Of a DNA stretch of 64,000 bases, positions 25,086 through 34,134 are shown one piece after another. Location: the NCBI RefSeq assembly GCF_009758125.1, contig NZ_WRXO01000008.1:1-64000 (forward strand). The letters are read 5' to 3'. The notes beneath the pieces are model-generated. The model had not been told where the DNA came from. It searched no databases and saw nothing but the letters and a program-made list of their open reading frames with translations. Origin of the DNA: Chitinophaga oryziterrae (GTDB lineage Bacteria > Bacteroidota > Bacteroidia > Chitinophagales > Chitinophagaceae). Positions within the stretch are counted from its first letter, which is position 1. The number at the start of each line of letters is the position of its first letter. Both the position numbers and the translations under genes were made by a program.

Positions 25086-25676
25086 ATGAAAAAAAGTACA
25101 CTCGTTATCGTGATTATCCTTGCCGTAGTAGTTATTTTCGGCGGCTGTGGCGTTAAGAAATATAATTCTCTGGTACAGCAGGATGAAGTAGTAAAGAGCA
25201 AATGGGGCACAGTTCAAAGCCAGTACCAACGCAGGGCAGACCTGATACCGAATCTGGTAAGCACTGTAAAGGGCGCTGCCAACTTTGAGAAAGAAACTTT
25301 AACCCAGGTAATAGAAGCCCGCGCCAAGGCTACGCAAATCACGGTGAACGCAGATGATCTTTCCCCTGAGAAAATTCAACAGTACCAGGCAGCACAGGGA
25401 CAATTAACGGCTGCATTAGGCAAGTTACTGATGGTCTCTGAAGCATATCCTGAATTAAAAGCTAACCAGAACTTCCAGGATTTACAGGCACAACTGGAAG
25501 GAACAGAAAACAGGATTGCTGTTGCACGTAATGATTTTAACGATTCAGTAAAAGGATACAACAGTGCGGTACGTACCTTCCCGGGTAATATCGTTGCCAG
25601 TTTTGGCGGATTTCATGAAAAAGGATACTTCGAAGCAGATAAAGGATCTGAAAATGCACCTAAAGTGCAATTCTAA
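25086..25676 (+). CDS. LemA family protein
   Basis: A 196-residue membrane-anchored protein: N-terminal hydrophobic segment (VIVIILAVVVIFGGCG) followed by the LemA core KYNSLVQQDE, QYQRRADLIPNLVSTVKG, NRIAVARNDFNDSVKGYN and FPGNIVASFGGF. LemA proteins form helical bundles on the outer face of the cytoplasmic membrane; their precise role is unknown. A Cys at residue 21 could be lipidated. First gene of an operon with two TPM-domain proteins, a combination common in Bacteroidota. Promoter identified at 24951-24981. Confidence 0.92.
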   Translation: MKKSTLVIVIILAVVVIFGGCGVKKYNSLVQQDEVVKSKWGTVQSQYQRRADLIPNLVSTVKGAANFEKETLTQVIEARAKATQITVNADDLSPEKIQQYQAAQGQLTAALGKLLMVSEAYPELKANQNFQDLQAQLEGTENRIAVARNDFNDSVKGYNSAVRTFPGNIVASFGGFHEKGYFEADKGSENAPKVQF

Positions 25677-25687
25677 AAACCAGTTCT

Positions 25688-26143
25688 ATGGGCATATTTC
25701 CTTTCTCAAAGAAAGAGTTGTTAACCGAAGCTGAGAAGCAACGGCTGGTACAGGCCATCCGTGCGGCCGAAAGGCTTACAAGCGGAGAGATACGGCTATA
25801 CGTAGAAAGTCATTGCAAATTTGTAAATCCTATAGACAGGGCAGAAATAATATTCCTGCAACTGGGGATGGATAAAACAAAACGCAACAATGGCGTGCTA
25901 CTTTATATTGCGCTTAAAGACCGCCAATACGCTATCGTAGGTGATAAAGGCATCCATGAAAAAGTAGGGGACGAATTCTGGCAACAGCAATCAAAGTTGT
26001 TACTCTCCCATTTTTCCGGTCAGAGGGTGATAGATGGCATCGAAGCCTGTATCAAAGAAATAGGAAAATCATTATGCCAGCACTTCCCTTTTGAAGCCGG
26101 CGACGAGAATGAATTACGGGATGATATCGTTATCGGGAAATAA
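25688..26143 (+). CDS. TPM domain protein (small, cytoplasmic or membrane-peripheral)
   Basis: A 151-residue protein with one TPM_phosphatase domain, without signal peptide: EKQRLVQAIRAAERLTSGEIRLYVE, QLGMDKTKRNNGVLLYIAL, AIVGDKGIHEKVGDEFW. TPM domains occur in thylakoid TLP18.3 acid phosphatase and in bacterial envelope proteins of unclear function. It lies 11 bases after lemA and 15 before the second TPM gene. Confidence 0.88.
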   Translation: MGIFPFSKKELLTEAEKQRLVQAIRAAERLTSGEIRLYVESHCKFVNPIDRAEIIFLQLGMDKTKRNNGVLLYIALKDRQYAIVGDKGIHEKVGDEFWQQQSKLLLSHFSGQRVIDGIEACIKEIGKSLCQHFPFEAGDENELRDDIVIGK

Positions 26144-26158
26144 ATAAATTATTAAACC

Positions 26159-26932
26159 ATGAGGAAATTTGGCTGGTTATGGATGCTAGCGCTATTGGTT
26201 ACCACCGTTACAGGATGGGCACAGGAGATCCCTCCCCGCCCCAATCCTCCGCGACTGGTCAATGACCTTGCCGGCATCCTGCTGAGCAATGAGGCAGATG
26301 CGCTGGAAAGCAAACTAATAGCCTATAACGACAGTACCTCTACCCAGATAGCCGTTGTTACTATAAAAACTACCGGCGTTTACGACATCAGCGAAGTAGC
26401 CTTAAAAATACTGCGGGGCTGGGGTGTAGGGACTAAAGAAAAGAATAACGGGATCGTTTTACTGATTGCAGTAGACGATCATAAAATAAGAATTGAAACA
26501 GGTTCCGGTATGGAAGGCGTACTGCCTGATGCTATCGCGAACAGGATCATAGACCAGATCATTTCGCCTAATTTCCGTGAAGGACATTACTACCAGGGGA
26601 TAGATGAGGGCGTTGATAAGATCATACAGGCAGCTGCGGGTGAGTACAAAGGTATTCCCTCCGGCGGCAAAGGCAGTGGTGGCGGTGTCGCCATACTGGT
26701 GGGTATTATCATTCTGGTGATTATCATCTCCTTTTTTAATAACCGTCGTGGCGGCGGTGGTGGCACTACCATCAGCAGACGCGGATGGGGAGGCTGGATA
26801 GGCCCTATGTTAATAGGTAATGCGCTTGGAGGAGGATTCGGCGGTGGCAGTCGTGGTGGTGGTGGAAGCGGCGGTTTCGGTGGCTTCGGAGGAGGCTCCG
26901 GGGGCGGCGGTGGCGCCAGTGGAAGCTGGTAA
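26159..26932 (+). CDS. Secreted TPM domain protein with glycine-rich tail
   Basis: A 257-residue YgcG-like protein: signal peptide (MLALLVTTVTGWAQ), TPM domain about 35-160 (VNDLAGILLSNEADAL, STQIAVVTIKT, KNNGIVLLIAVDDHKIRIETG, GVLPDAIANRIID), a transmembrane helix about 178-195 (VAILVGIIILVIIISFF) and a long Gly/Ser/Arg-rich tail ending GGASGSW. The tail is low complexity and likely disordered. Third gene of the LemA operon; a terminator follows. Confidence 0.9.
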   Translation: MRKFGWLWMLALLVTTVTGWAQEIPPRPNPPRLVNDLAGILLSNEADALESKLIAYNDSTSTQIAVVTIKTTGVYDISEVALKILRGWGVGTKEKNNGIVLLIAVDDHKIRIETGSGMEGVLPDAIANRIIDQIISPNFREGHYYQGIDEGVDKIIQAAAGEYKGIPSGGKGSGGGVAILVGIIILVIIISFFNNRRGGGGGTTISRRGWGGWIGPMLIGNALGGGFGGGSRGGGGSGGFGGFGGGSGGGGGASGSW

Positions 26933-26941
26933 AAATTTATG

Positions 26942-26969
26942 AAGGCTGTCCTTAGGGGCAGCCTTTTTT
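26942..26969 (+). terminator. Terminator of the LemA-TPM operon
   Basis: Stem AAGGCTG/CAGCCTT extended by CC/GG, followed by six T, 10 bases after the stop codon. The T-run overlaps the end of the convergent sensor kinase gene. Confidence 0.82.
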
Positions 26970-29900
26970 ATGCCTCTCCTAATGGGAACCATACATTTAT
27001 CCTGGTTCCGCAAGCCTGTCCGTCCTCATCAAACAGGTCTTCAATATCAAACGTAGCATCCAGATTAAAACGCTTGTTGTAGAGGGCCAGCCTGTCGCGC
27101 GTGATTTGTAAGCCTTTTGAATTATGTCCGGATTGTTGTCTCAGCGCTGCTGCCCCAATCCTTCCGATCCCATCATCTTTAATGATACATACTACCCGGT
27201 CCTTTACCTTATGGAACGCAATGCTCACATTTCCTTTTTCCTTTTTATGCAGTAAACCATGCCATATTGCATTCTCTACAAAGGGTTGCAGTACCATTGT
27301 AGGGATATCTGTATAGTCAGCATCCAGCTCATCATCAATTGTGATCTCATAACTGAACTGATCAGCAAAACGTAATTTCTCCAGCTCCAGGTAGTTCTCC
27401 AGCATCTTTATTTCCTTGGAAACAGGGATAATGTTCAACTGAGAAGTATCCAGTACATTCCTTATCAGCCTTGCAAAACGGCCCAGGTAAGAGAGGGCCT
27501 GTTCTGTCTCATTCTTCATCATGAACGTCTGGATTGAGTTCAATGCATTAAAGATAAAATGAGGGTTCATCTGTGCGCGCAGCGCTTTCATTTCAAGCTG
27601 GGCCATCTGCTGCTGGATGACTGTTCTGCGCCTGGCGGCCCGTTTAATGTAAAAGATGCGCATCCTGAAGTAGAGATAGATCAGGGACATGATCAACAAC
27701 AGCCCCAACATCCTGAACCACGCAGTTTGCCAGAAGGCGGGCAGAATATGAATCTTTAATTCCGTAATCCCTTCGGAAAAAGTACCGGCTGTATTTACGC
27801 TCCTTACCCTGAAAGTATAGTTACCCGGGGGCAGGCTGGTATATCTTGCTACCAGTATATTCTCTGCCTTCAGCCATTCTTCATCCACACCTTCCAGCTG
27901 ATACAGGTAGCGGATAACCTCATGATGATATTGCAGGCTTTTAAATTCAATACTGATAAAGTTCTGACGGTAACTCAATGTAACCGGCATCCCTGTTGCC
28001 ATATGCACGGTACTGTCCATCGTACGGAAGCTGAGGATGGTTACATCCGGCGGCGGTGGCGCTATATTTAACTTAGCCGGATCAAATATTACAAAGTGAT
28101 CAGAAGCCCCCACCATTAATCGCCCGTCTTTTAGCCGGGCAATACAGCGTCTTACTTTACGGTTATTATCAATGATATCTCCGGACTGTACAAATGTGCT
28201 GACGGTAAAAGTTTTTGCATCGAAGCGATAGAAGCCGTATTGCGTAGTGAACCACAGTCCGTATTCGCCATCCTTTTGCATGCTTAATACCCATTCATCA
28301 AACAGGGCGCCGTCGATCTTTAAGGGTTTTAAACTACCATTGCGGGTATCGTAGAGCCATAGTCCGTGGTCTGTACCTGCGACTAAAGTGGTATCGTTCA
28401 GCAAGTCCAGGCAAGTGATATTACTGACAGACAGTTTATCAATATGAAGAACTGTTGCACTGCTCACGTTTTGGGTAAACCGGTTGAAACGGATCAGTCC
28501 TGCGTCGCTGGTAGCCAGCCATAGCAGGGAATCGTGCTGCAGGGCGATATCCATCACGGTGATAGGCCGCTTTAAGTAAGTTGTCAGCGCAGGATAATGA
28601 TAGAACTGATCATGTTTGGGGTCCCAGCGGGCCAGGCCCTTTTTGTATAGTCCTATCCATACAGCCGTGTCGCTTTCCACCTGCATGTTCATGGATGTCT
28701 GATCTCCCAACAAAGGGGATTTGTGATGTGCCGTGAATGCGCCTTTATCCGGATCAAACACGGATATCCACCCGTTTTCCTGTCCTATAAGGACCTTCCC
28801 ATCCGGCATTTCTGCAAAGCTCCATACCAGGCTGCGTTCTTCAGGTAGTTTTTCTTTGTGGGTGAATTGTTTTTTGAGTACCATGGATGGCGTCATCCAA
28901 CTGAAACCTTTCCCCCAGTAACCGGCATAGATATAGCCTTTGCTGTCCTGGAACAGACCCGTTACTTCCGCTTTGGGTAATCCGGCAGCGTTATCATCCA
29001 TGATATGGAAAGATTTATCGGGCAGGCTCAGAATATTTACGCCCTCATCTGTACCTATCCACAGGTAACCGTCACGATCGTTGAGGAAACAGTTCACTTC
29101 ATATGCGTAGTGTAATCCGTCCTCATCTTTATTATTAGCAACGATATGTGTGGCGAATGTCTTAGAGCTGTCATCAAACCTGTAAATACCATTTAGTTCC
29201 GAAGAAATCCATACACGATGATCTTTATCGGAAGTAATATCCGTGATCATATTGTCCTTGATATAACAGGTCAGTTGTCCCTTATCATAACAATAAAGGG
29301 TATGACCAATGCGGACAGAGGCCCATAAGCGGTGTTGGTCATCTATATAAAACTTTCTTACACTACCGACGACTGAGAGCAAAGGGTTTTTATCCGGATT
29401 ATTGGTAGCGCTGTACAGTTTTGTTCTCCCGGCATCCAGCATATAGATACTGTTCCTGCCGCTGATCCAGAGGTTACCATCATCATCTTCTATGATGGCG
29501 CTGTACATTTCCCTTCTTAATTCTTCCGGGATGCCCGGTGGTTTTATGAATGTTTCCCTTCGTTCATCGTATTGCAGCAGTCCTTCCTGGGTGGTGATCC
29601 AGATGACGCCTTTACGGTCCTGTACTATCTGACTGCAGTTAAGGTTGCCTTGTACGGCGGGGAAAATATCTGTTTTAAGTATTTTTAGTTTAGCTGTATT
29701 GGGGTCGTAAAAGCGGATATTATCCGGGGCGCCCATCCATATTCTTCCCTGCCGGTCTTCGCACAGGCAGATATCATCATAATAAATAGATCCGGGAACT
29801 TTATCGAAACTGGCGACGGTGACCAGGTTATGGCCGTCATAGCGCTGCAGGGCCGTGCTGGCTATCCATATAAATCCTTTTCTATCCTGCATAATAGCGG

Positions 29901-30021
29901 AGACGTGGTTGCTGGCCAATCCGCTTTTTATGTCCAGGTGCATAAAAGAGTAAGAGATGCCTGGGTCCTGAGCCTGGGCAGGAAATGTTATCAGCCATAA
30001 AAACGCAAGCATCCATCTCAT
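26968..30021 (-). CDS. Two-component propeller / Y_Y_Y / LytS-type sensor histidine kinase
   Basis: A 1017-residue membrane sensor: signal peptide, about 14 two-component propeller repeats (25-690, e.g. QDRKGFIWIAS, DRKGVIWITTQEGL, DRDGYLWIGTDEG), a Y_Y_Y domain (about 690-755), one membrane helix near 765-785 and a cytoplasmic His_kinase domain of the LytS class with phospho-histidine 821 in NPHFIFN and an HATPase N-box VENAIWHGL. Hybrid HTCS receiver and AraC domains are absent, and no LytTR response regulator is adjacent, so the partner is unknown. In Bacteroidota such propellers usually sense glycans. It starts 15 bases after the symporter stop codon and is probably co-transcribed with it. 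Confidence 0.93.
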   Translation of the reverse strand: MRWMLAFLWLITFPAQAQDPGISYSFMHLDIKSGLASNHVSAIMQDRKGFIWIASTALQRYDGHNLVTVASFDKVPGSIYYDDICLCEDRQGRIWMGAPDNIRFYDPNTAKLKILKTDIFPAVQGNLNCSQIVQDRKGVIWITTQEGLLQYDERRETFIKPPGIPEELRREMYSAIIEDDDGNLWISGRNSIYMLDAGRTKLYSATNNPDKNPLLSVVGSVRKFYIDDQHRLWASVRIGHTLYCYDKGQLTCYIKDNMITDITSDKDHRVWISSELNGIYRFDDSSKTFATHIVANNKDEDGLHYAYEVNCFLNDRDGYLWIGTDEGVNILSLPDKSFHIMDDNAAGLPKAEVTGLFQDSKGYIYAGYWGKGFSWMTPSMVLKKQFTHKEKLPEERSLVWSFAEMPDGKVLIGQENGWISVFDPDKGAFTAHHKSPLLGDQTSMNMQVESDTAVWIGLYKKGLARWDPKHDQFYHYPALTTYLKRPITVMDIALQHDSLLWLATSDAGLIRFNRFTQNVSSATVLHIDKLSVSNITCLDLLNDTTLVAGTDHGLWLYDTRNGSLKPLKIDGALFDEWVLSMQKDGEYGLWFTTQYGFYRFDAKTFTVSTFVQSGDIIDNNRKVRRCIARLKDGRLMVGASDHFVIFDPAKLNIAPPPPDVTILSFRTMDSTVHMATGMPVTLSYRQNFISIEFKSLQYHHEVIRYLYQLEGVDEEWLKAENILVARYTSLPPGNYTFRVRSVNTAGTFSEGITELKIHILPAFWQTAWFRMLGLLLIMSLIYLYFRMRIFYIKRAARRRTVIQQQMAQLEMKALRAQMNPHFIFNALNSIQTFMMKNETEQALSYLGRFARLIRNVLDTSQLNIIPVSKEIKMLENYLELEKLRFADQFSYEITIDDELDADYTDIPTMVLQPFVENAIWHGLLHKKEKGNVSIAFHKVKDRVVCIIKDDGIGRIGAAALRQQSGHNSKGLQITRDRLALYNKRFNLDATFDIEDLFDEDGQACGTRINVWFPLGEA

Positions 30022-30036
30022 ACAGTGGCCTCTAAA

Positions 30037-31281
30037 TTAAGTATTCTGCATCTCCTTAAGGTACATTTCTTCATCAAAAGCATTTTCACTTTTAGCGATT
30101 ACTATTGTTGCTACCCCATTGCCTATCAGGTTGGTAATCGCTCTGGCCTCCGACATGAAACGGTCTACCCCTATCAGTATTGCCAATCCTTCTACAGGAA
30201 TTACTTTGATAACAGACAGTGTAGATGCCAGCACAATGAATCCGCTGCCAGTGATCCCTGCAGCCCCTTTCGAAGTGATCATCAGGATACCGAGCACCGT
30301 TAATTCCTGCCAGATGGTTAAAGGTACGTTGAATACCTGCGCCAGGAATATAACTGCCATGGATAAGTAAATGCTGGTACCATCGAGGTTAAAGGAGTAT
30401 CCGGCAGGGACAACCAGTCCAACTACTTCTCTATGGCAGCCTAATCTTTCCAGGCGTTCCATTAGTCCGGGTAAAGCAGATTCCGAGGAGGAAGTTCCGA
30501 GAACCAGCAGTATTTCGTTCTTTATGAATTTGAGATAGCGCCAGAGGCTGAAGCGATAGTATTTAGCGATAATGTTCAGGACTATGAAGATGAAGAGGAA
30601 CATGGTGAGATAAACACATCCCATCAGTTTAACCATGGGCTTCAGGGATTCCACGCCGAAACTACCGATGGTGTATACCATACCGCCGAAGGCGCCTAAG
30701 GGAGCCAGCTTCATAATGAATTTGAGAATATTGAAGAATACTTCAGAGAGTCTTTCAAAGGTGGCCAGTAATGATGCCCCGCCGTTTTTCATTCTGGTGA
30801 TACCATAGCCGAATAAGATAGCGAATACAAGCACCTGTAGGATATCGCCTTTGGCAAAGGCTTCTACAGCGTTGGAAGGAACGATATGCATGAGGAATTC
30901 AGTCCAGCTGAAACCGGCGGCATCTTTTTCTATTTTGGCAAGGGCGGTAACATTTGTATTGGAGAAAACAACGCCTTGTCCGGGTTTGAGCACATTAGCC
31001 AGGATGATACCGATGGTGATGGCCATGGTAGTCACTATTTCAAAGTAGAGTAAGGCTTTGCCTCCTACCCTGCCCACTTTCTTCATATCTCCCATGCGGG
31101 CAATTCCGAGGACGATGGTGAGGAAGATGATGGGAGCGATAAGCATCTTGATCAGGTTGATAAAGACGTCGCTGATTATTTTGCCTGTACCGGCCATGCC
31201 GGGGAAGCATGCCCCTACGAGAATACCGAGGATGATAGCGATGATTACCTGGAAGTATAGGTGCCGGATAAGTTTGCTCAT
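30037..31281 (-). CDS. Dicarboxylate/amino acid:cation symporter (DAACS family)
   Basis: A secondary transporter of the GltP/DctA fold moving C4-dicarboxylates or glutamate/aspartate with protons or sodium. The 414-residue protein has the helical hairpin serine motif GTSSSESALPGL, the GYSFNLDGTSIYL segment and the HP2-like TSKGAAGITGSGFIVLAS, all family signatures. Substrate specificity cannot be set from this: the C-terminal binding helix has VDRFMSEARAITNLIGN, a pattern seen in both dicarboxylate and glutamate carriers. Preceded by the pgk terminator. Confidence 0.92.
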   Translation of the reverse strand: MSKLIRHLYFQVIIAIILGILVGACFPGMAGTGKIISDVFINLIKMLIAPIIFLTIVLGIARMGDMKKVGRVGGKALLYFEIVTTMAITIGIILANVLKPGQGVVFSNTNVTALAKIEKDAAGFSWTEFLMHIVPSNAVEAFAKGDILQVLVFAILFGYGITRMKNGGASLLATFERLSEVFFNILKFIMKLAPLGAFGGMVYTIGSFGVESLKPMVKLMGCVYLTMFLFIFIVLNIIAKYYRFSLWRYLKFIKNEILLVLGTSSSESALPGLMERLERLGCHREVVGLVVPAGYSFNLDGTSIYLSMAVIFLAQVFNVPLTIWQELTVLGILMITSKGAAGITGSGFIVLASTLSVIKVIPVEGLAILIGVDRFMSEARAITNLIGNGVATIVIAKSENAFDEEMYLKEMQNT

Positions 31282-31293
31282 CCATCAATATAC

Positions 31294-31335
31294 TAAAAAA
31301 AATAAACGCCTGGCACTGTAAGCGTGTCAGGCGTT
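31294..31335 (-). terminator. pgk terminator
   Basis: 12-bp stem AACGCCTGgCAC/GTGtCAGGCGTT (31305-31335, one G-T) with a 7-base loop, followed on the minus strand by TATTTTTTTT. It isolates pgk from the symporter gene. Confidence 0.85.
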
Positions 31336-31343
31336 ATAAATGA

Positions 31344-32540
31344 TTATCCTTTAATAGCTGCGATACCTGGTAATACCTTGCCTTCAAAGTATTCCAGCAT
31401 AGCGCCACCACCGGTAGAAACGTAACTAACTTTGTCTGCCAGGCCAAACTGGTTTACAGCAGCAACGGAGTCACCACCACCTACCAGGGAGAAAGCTCCC
31501 TGTGCAGTAGCCTGAACGATTGCATTAGCAATTGCTTTGGTACCGTGCTGGAAGGCAGCCATTTCAAATACCCCCATAGGGCCGTTCCACAGGATGGTTT
31601 TTGATTGCAGGATCGTTTCGCTGAAGATAGCGACAGACTTCTCTCCTATATCCAGGCCCATCCAGCCGGCAGGGATGTTATCATTGCTTACCAGCTGTGT
31701 GTTAGCATCCGCAGCGAATTTATCTGCAGCGATAGAATCAACGGGCAGGATCAGTGCAACACCTTTCGCTTTGGCTTTAGCGAGGAGTTCCAGTGCCAGG
31801 TCGAGTTTTTCGGTTTCACAGAGTGAGTTACCGATTTCTTTACCCTGTGCTTTGAGGAAGGTATATGCCATACCACCACCGATGATGATGTTATTAGCTT
31901 TTTCCATCAGGTTTTCTATGATGAGGATTTTGTCGCTCACCTTAGCACCACCGAGGATGGCCGTGAATGGTTTTTCTGATTTGTGCAGTACTTTTTCTGC
32001 GTTACCCACTTCAGCTTCCATTAACAGACCGAACATACGTTTGTCTGCAGGATAGTACTGGGCGATAACAGCAGTAGAAGCGTGAGCACGGTGAGCGGTA
32101 CCGAAGGCATCGTTCACGTATACATCTCCTAATTTAGAGAGTTTTTCTGCGAAGGCAGCGTCGCCTTTTTCTTCTTCTTTATAGAAGCGCAGGTTTTCCA
32201 GCAGCAGGACTTCTCCGGCCTGGAGGTTTTTAGAAGCTTCTTCAGCAACGGAGCCGATGCAGTCAGATGCAAACTTTACGGTTACGCCACCGAGGAGTTT
32301 TATCAGGTGGTTTACCAGGTGTTTGAGAGAGTATTTATCGGTAGGACCGTCTTTTGGGCGACCTAAGTGCGACATTAATATAACGCTACCGCCATCTTTC
32401 AGGATTTTCTGAATGGTAGGAACGGCGGCAGTCATGCGATTATCGTCAGTAATTTCAAATTTATCATTCAGGGGTACGTTAAAGTCAACACGTACGAGGG
32501 CTTTATGACCGCTGAAGTTGAAATCGGAGAATTTGCTCAT
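31344..32540 (-). CDS. pgk: Phosphoglycerate kinase
   Basis: Glycolytic kinase converting 1,3-bisphosphoglycerate and ADP to 3-phosphoglycerate and ATP. The 398-residue protein starts FSGHKALVRVDFNVPLND (family signature), has DDNRMTAAVPTI, LMSHLGRPK, the hinge and FTAILGGAKVSDKI, and ends with the nucleotide motif VGGGDSVAAV and STGGGAMLEYFEG. Located 90 bases downstream of gapA on the same strand, the usual glycolytic pair, with a long hairpin between them. Confidence 0.97.
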   Translation of the reverse strand: MSKFSDFNFSGHKALVRVDFNVPLNDKFEITDDNRMTAAVPTIQKILKDGGSVILMSHLGRPKDGPTDKYSLKHLVNHLIKLLGGVTVKFASDCIGSVAEEASKNLQAGEVLLLENLRFYKEEEKGDAAFAEKLSKLGDVYVNDAFGTAHRAHASTAVIAQYYPADKRMFGLLMEAEVGNAEKVLHKSEKPFTAILGGAKVSDKILIIENLMEKANNIIIGGGMAYTFLKAQGKEIGNSLCETEKLDLALELLAKAKAKGVALILPVDSIAADKFAADANTQLVSNDNIPAGWMGLDIGEKSVAIFSETILQSKTILWNGPMGVFEMAAFQHGTKAIANAIVQATAQGAFSLVGGGDSVAAVNQFGLADKVSYVSTGGGAMLEYFEGKVLPGIAAIKG

Positions 32541-32563
32541 TGGTGAACTATTTATTTATGGTA

Positions 32564-32612
32564 AAATGGTGAACAGTGAATGGTGATCAACACCATTTAC
32601 TATTCACCATTT
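32564..32612. repeat. 22-bp inverted repeat between gapA and pgk
   Basis: AAATGGTGAACAGTGAATGG... (32564-32585) pairs with 32591-32612 with two mismatches, loop ATCAA. A copy of TGGTGAAC also begins near 32541. No T-run; it may be an mRNA-stabilising or processing hairpin between the two glycolytic cistrons, or a small palindromic repeat. Confidence 0.75.
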
Positions 32613-32630
32613 ACATAGTTATATGATAAC

Positions 32631-33647
32631 TTATTTGCTGATCAGACCTGCGAAGTACTTAACGGTACGTACCAGCTGGGATACATAACTCATTTCGTTG
32701 TCGTACCAGGAAACGGTTTTAACCAGTTGTTTGTCACCTACGGTGATTACTTTGGTTTGTGTAGCATCGTACAGGGAACCGAAGTGGATACCGATGATGT
32801 CGCTGCTAACGATTTCGTCTTCGGTATAACCGAAAGATTCGTTGGAAGCAGCCTTCATAGCGGCGTTGATTTCTTCTGCAGTAACTTTTTTGTTCAGGAT
32901 GGTAGTCAGTTCGGTTAAAGAACCGGTGATAACCGGTACGCGTTGAGCGTTACCATCCAGTTTGCCTTTCAGTTTAGGCAGTACCAGACCGATTGCTTTA
33001 GCAGCGCCGGTGCTGTTAGGTACGATGTTAGCTGCAGCAGCGCGTGCACGGCGCAGGTCACCTTTTGGATGAGGAGCATCCAGGGTGTTCTGGTCGTTGG
33101 TGTAAGCGTGGATGGTGGTCATGAAGCCAAGTTCAATACCGTATTTGTCATCCAGCACTTTAGCCATTGGAGCCAGGCAGTTCGTTGTACATGAAGCGCA
33201 GGAGATAACTGTTTCGCTACCATCGAGGATATCGTGGTTAACGTTGAATACAACAGTTTTCAGGTCGCCGGTAGCAGGAGCGGAGATAACTACTCTTTTA
33301 GCGCCAGCAGTAATGTGAGCAGCAGCTTTGTCTCTGTCTGCGAAGAAACCAGTAGATTCTATTACTACGTCAATACCATGCTGTCCCCAAGGAATCTGAG
33401 AAGGATCTCTCTGTGCGTATATCTTAATTTCTGCACCGTCTACAGAAATTGAATTTTCAGAATGCTTAACGTCTGCCTCAAAGCGACCCTGAGCAGAGTC
33501 ATACTTCAGCAAATGAGCTAAAACAGCGGGACTTGTAAGGTCATTAATAGCTACCACGTCTATGCCGGGCATTTTAGAGATCTGACGGTAAACTAAACGG
33601 CCAATACGACCGAAACCATTAATACCGATTTTAAGAGTAGTTCCCAT
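32631..33647 (-). CDS. gapA: Glyceraldehyde-3-phosphate dehydrogenase, type I
   Basis: NAD-dependent phosphorylating GAPDH, 338 residues from the start chosen. GINGFGRIGRLVYR is the Rossmann signature; the catalytic cysteine is residue 153 in SCASCTTNCLAP and the histidine in ATIHAYT-type context (TTIHAYTNDQ). RRARAAAANIVPNSTGAAKA and WYDNEMSY are intact. The frame is open upstream to 33737, but the extension is non-homologous and overlaps the promoter, so the ATG at 33647 (MGTTLKIGING) is preferred. Followed by pgk. Confidence 0.97.
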   Translation of the reverse strand: MGTTLKIGINGFGRIGRLVYRQISKMPGIDVVAINDLTSPAVLAHLLKYDSAQGRFEADVKHSENSISVDGAEIKIYAQRDPSQIPWGQHGIDVVIESTGFFADRDKAAAHITAGAKRVVISAPATGDLKTVVFNVNHDILDGSETVISCASCTTNCLAPMAKVLDDKYGIELGFMTTIHAYTNDQNTLDAPHPKGDLRRARAAAANIVPNSTGAAKAIGLVLPKLKGKLDGNAQRVPVITGSLTELTTILNKKVTAEEINAAMKAASNESFGYTEDEIVSSDIIGIHFGSLYDATQTKVITVGDKQLVKTVSWYDNEMSYVSQLVRTVKYFAGLISK

Positions 33648-33686
33648 TTTACACTGAGTTTGTTGAGATTGAAAAAAATTGAGTAG

Positions 33687-33717
33687 CGAATTTACAAGCA
33701 ATACAGGGATTAAGCAA
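33687..33717 (-). promoter_or_regulatory. Probable gapA promoter
   Basis: Minus-strand TTG (33715-33717), 20-base spacer, TAAATTCG (33687-33694), one mismatch from TAnnTTTG, about 40 bases before the gapA start. It lies back to back with the tRNA-Glu promoter. Confidence 0.45.
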
Positions 33718-33743
33718 TATAAATTTAAGTTAAGCAACTTTTT

Positions 33744-33774
33744 TTTGAAAATATCAAAATACGGGCTACCTTTG
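33744..33774 (+). promoter_or_regulatory. Promoter of tRNA-Glu copy 1
   Basis: TTTG (33744-33747), 19-base spacer, TACCTTTG (33767-33774): exact Bacteroidota consensus, ending 16 bases before the mature tRNA. Confidence 0.82.
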
Positions 33775-33790
33775 CAGTCCTAAATTAGAC

Positions 33791-33862
33791 GCCGCGTTGG
33801 TAAATCGGTTAATACACCTCCCTTTCACGGAGGAATGACGGGTTCGACTCCCGTACGCGGTA
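33791..33862 (+). tRNA. tRNA-Glu (anticodon TTC), copy 1
   Basis: 72-base cloverleaf: acceptor GCCGCGT/ACGCGGT, short D stem GTA/TAC, anticodon stem CCTCC/GGAGG with loop CTTTCAC (anticodon TTC), T stem ACGGG/CCCGT with loop TTCGACT, discriminator A; CCA is not encoded. The first acceptor pair is G-U. Identical to the copy at 63273-63344. It is transcribed alone: promoter just upstream, terminator just downstream. Confidence 0.93.
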
Positions 33863-33863
33863 C

Positions 33864-33905
33864 AAAATAAGAAGGTTGCTCAAATTTGAGCAACCTTCTT
33901 ATTTT
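33864..33905 (+). terminator. Terminator of tRNA-Glu copy 1
   Basis: Perfect 21-bp palindrome with no spacer (core GAAGGTTGCTCAAA and its complement), ending in TATTTT. Confidence 0.88.
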
Positions 33906-33997
33906 ATAGAACAGATAATTCCTGGTTGCAGTATATCTTTATATTCCTCTGTTAATATTACTCCTCTAAAATCGCGGGCTTCATAAAATTGAAACAT
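33899..33997 (-). pseudogene. Short coding-like remnant downstream of tRNA-Glu
   Basis: A 32-codon minus-strand frame (MFQFYEARDFRGVILTEE...) that stays open for about 11 codons further upstream without a start (GYIGKG before the Met). The composition looks protein-like, but it is too short for a domain and overlaps the tRNA terminator. I read it as the C-terminal end of a gene broken on its 5' side. The remainder of the 790-base gap to the RHS gene shows only a 13-bp hairpin and AT-rich DNA. Confidence 0.3.
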
Positions 33998-34134
33998 GCC
34001 TTTTCCTATATATCCAGGAATAATTTGTCCATATTAAAATAGGCAAATTAATTCCAGGGAGTATAACTGGCAGATTTTGCTATCGTCTGAATACTTTTTT
34101 ATGCTGATGCAACTTTAGATTGGGCAAATCCTAA

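Noticed and set aside
31537..32055. 172-codon plus-strand frame opposite pgk
   Set aside because: pgk is unmistakable on the minus strand; the antisense frame has no recognisable motif.
33648..33737. 30-residue N-terminal extension of gapA
   Set aside because: GAPDH proteins begin at the Rossmann strand (KIGINGFGRIG); the extension is hydrophobic and non-homologous and covers the likely promoter.
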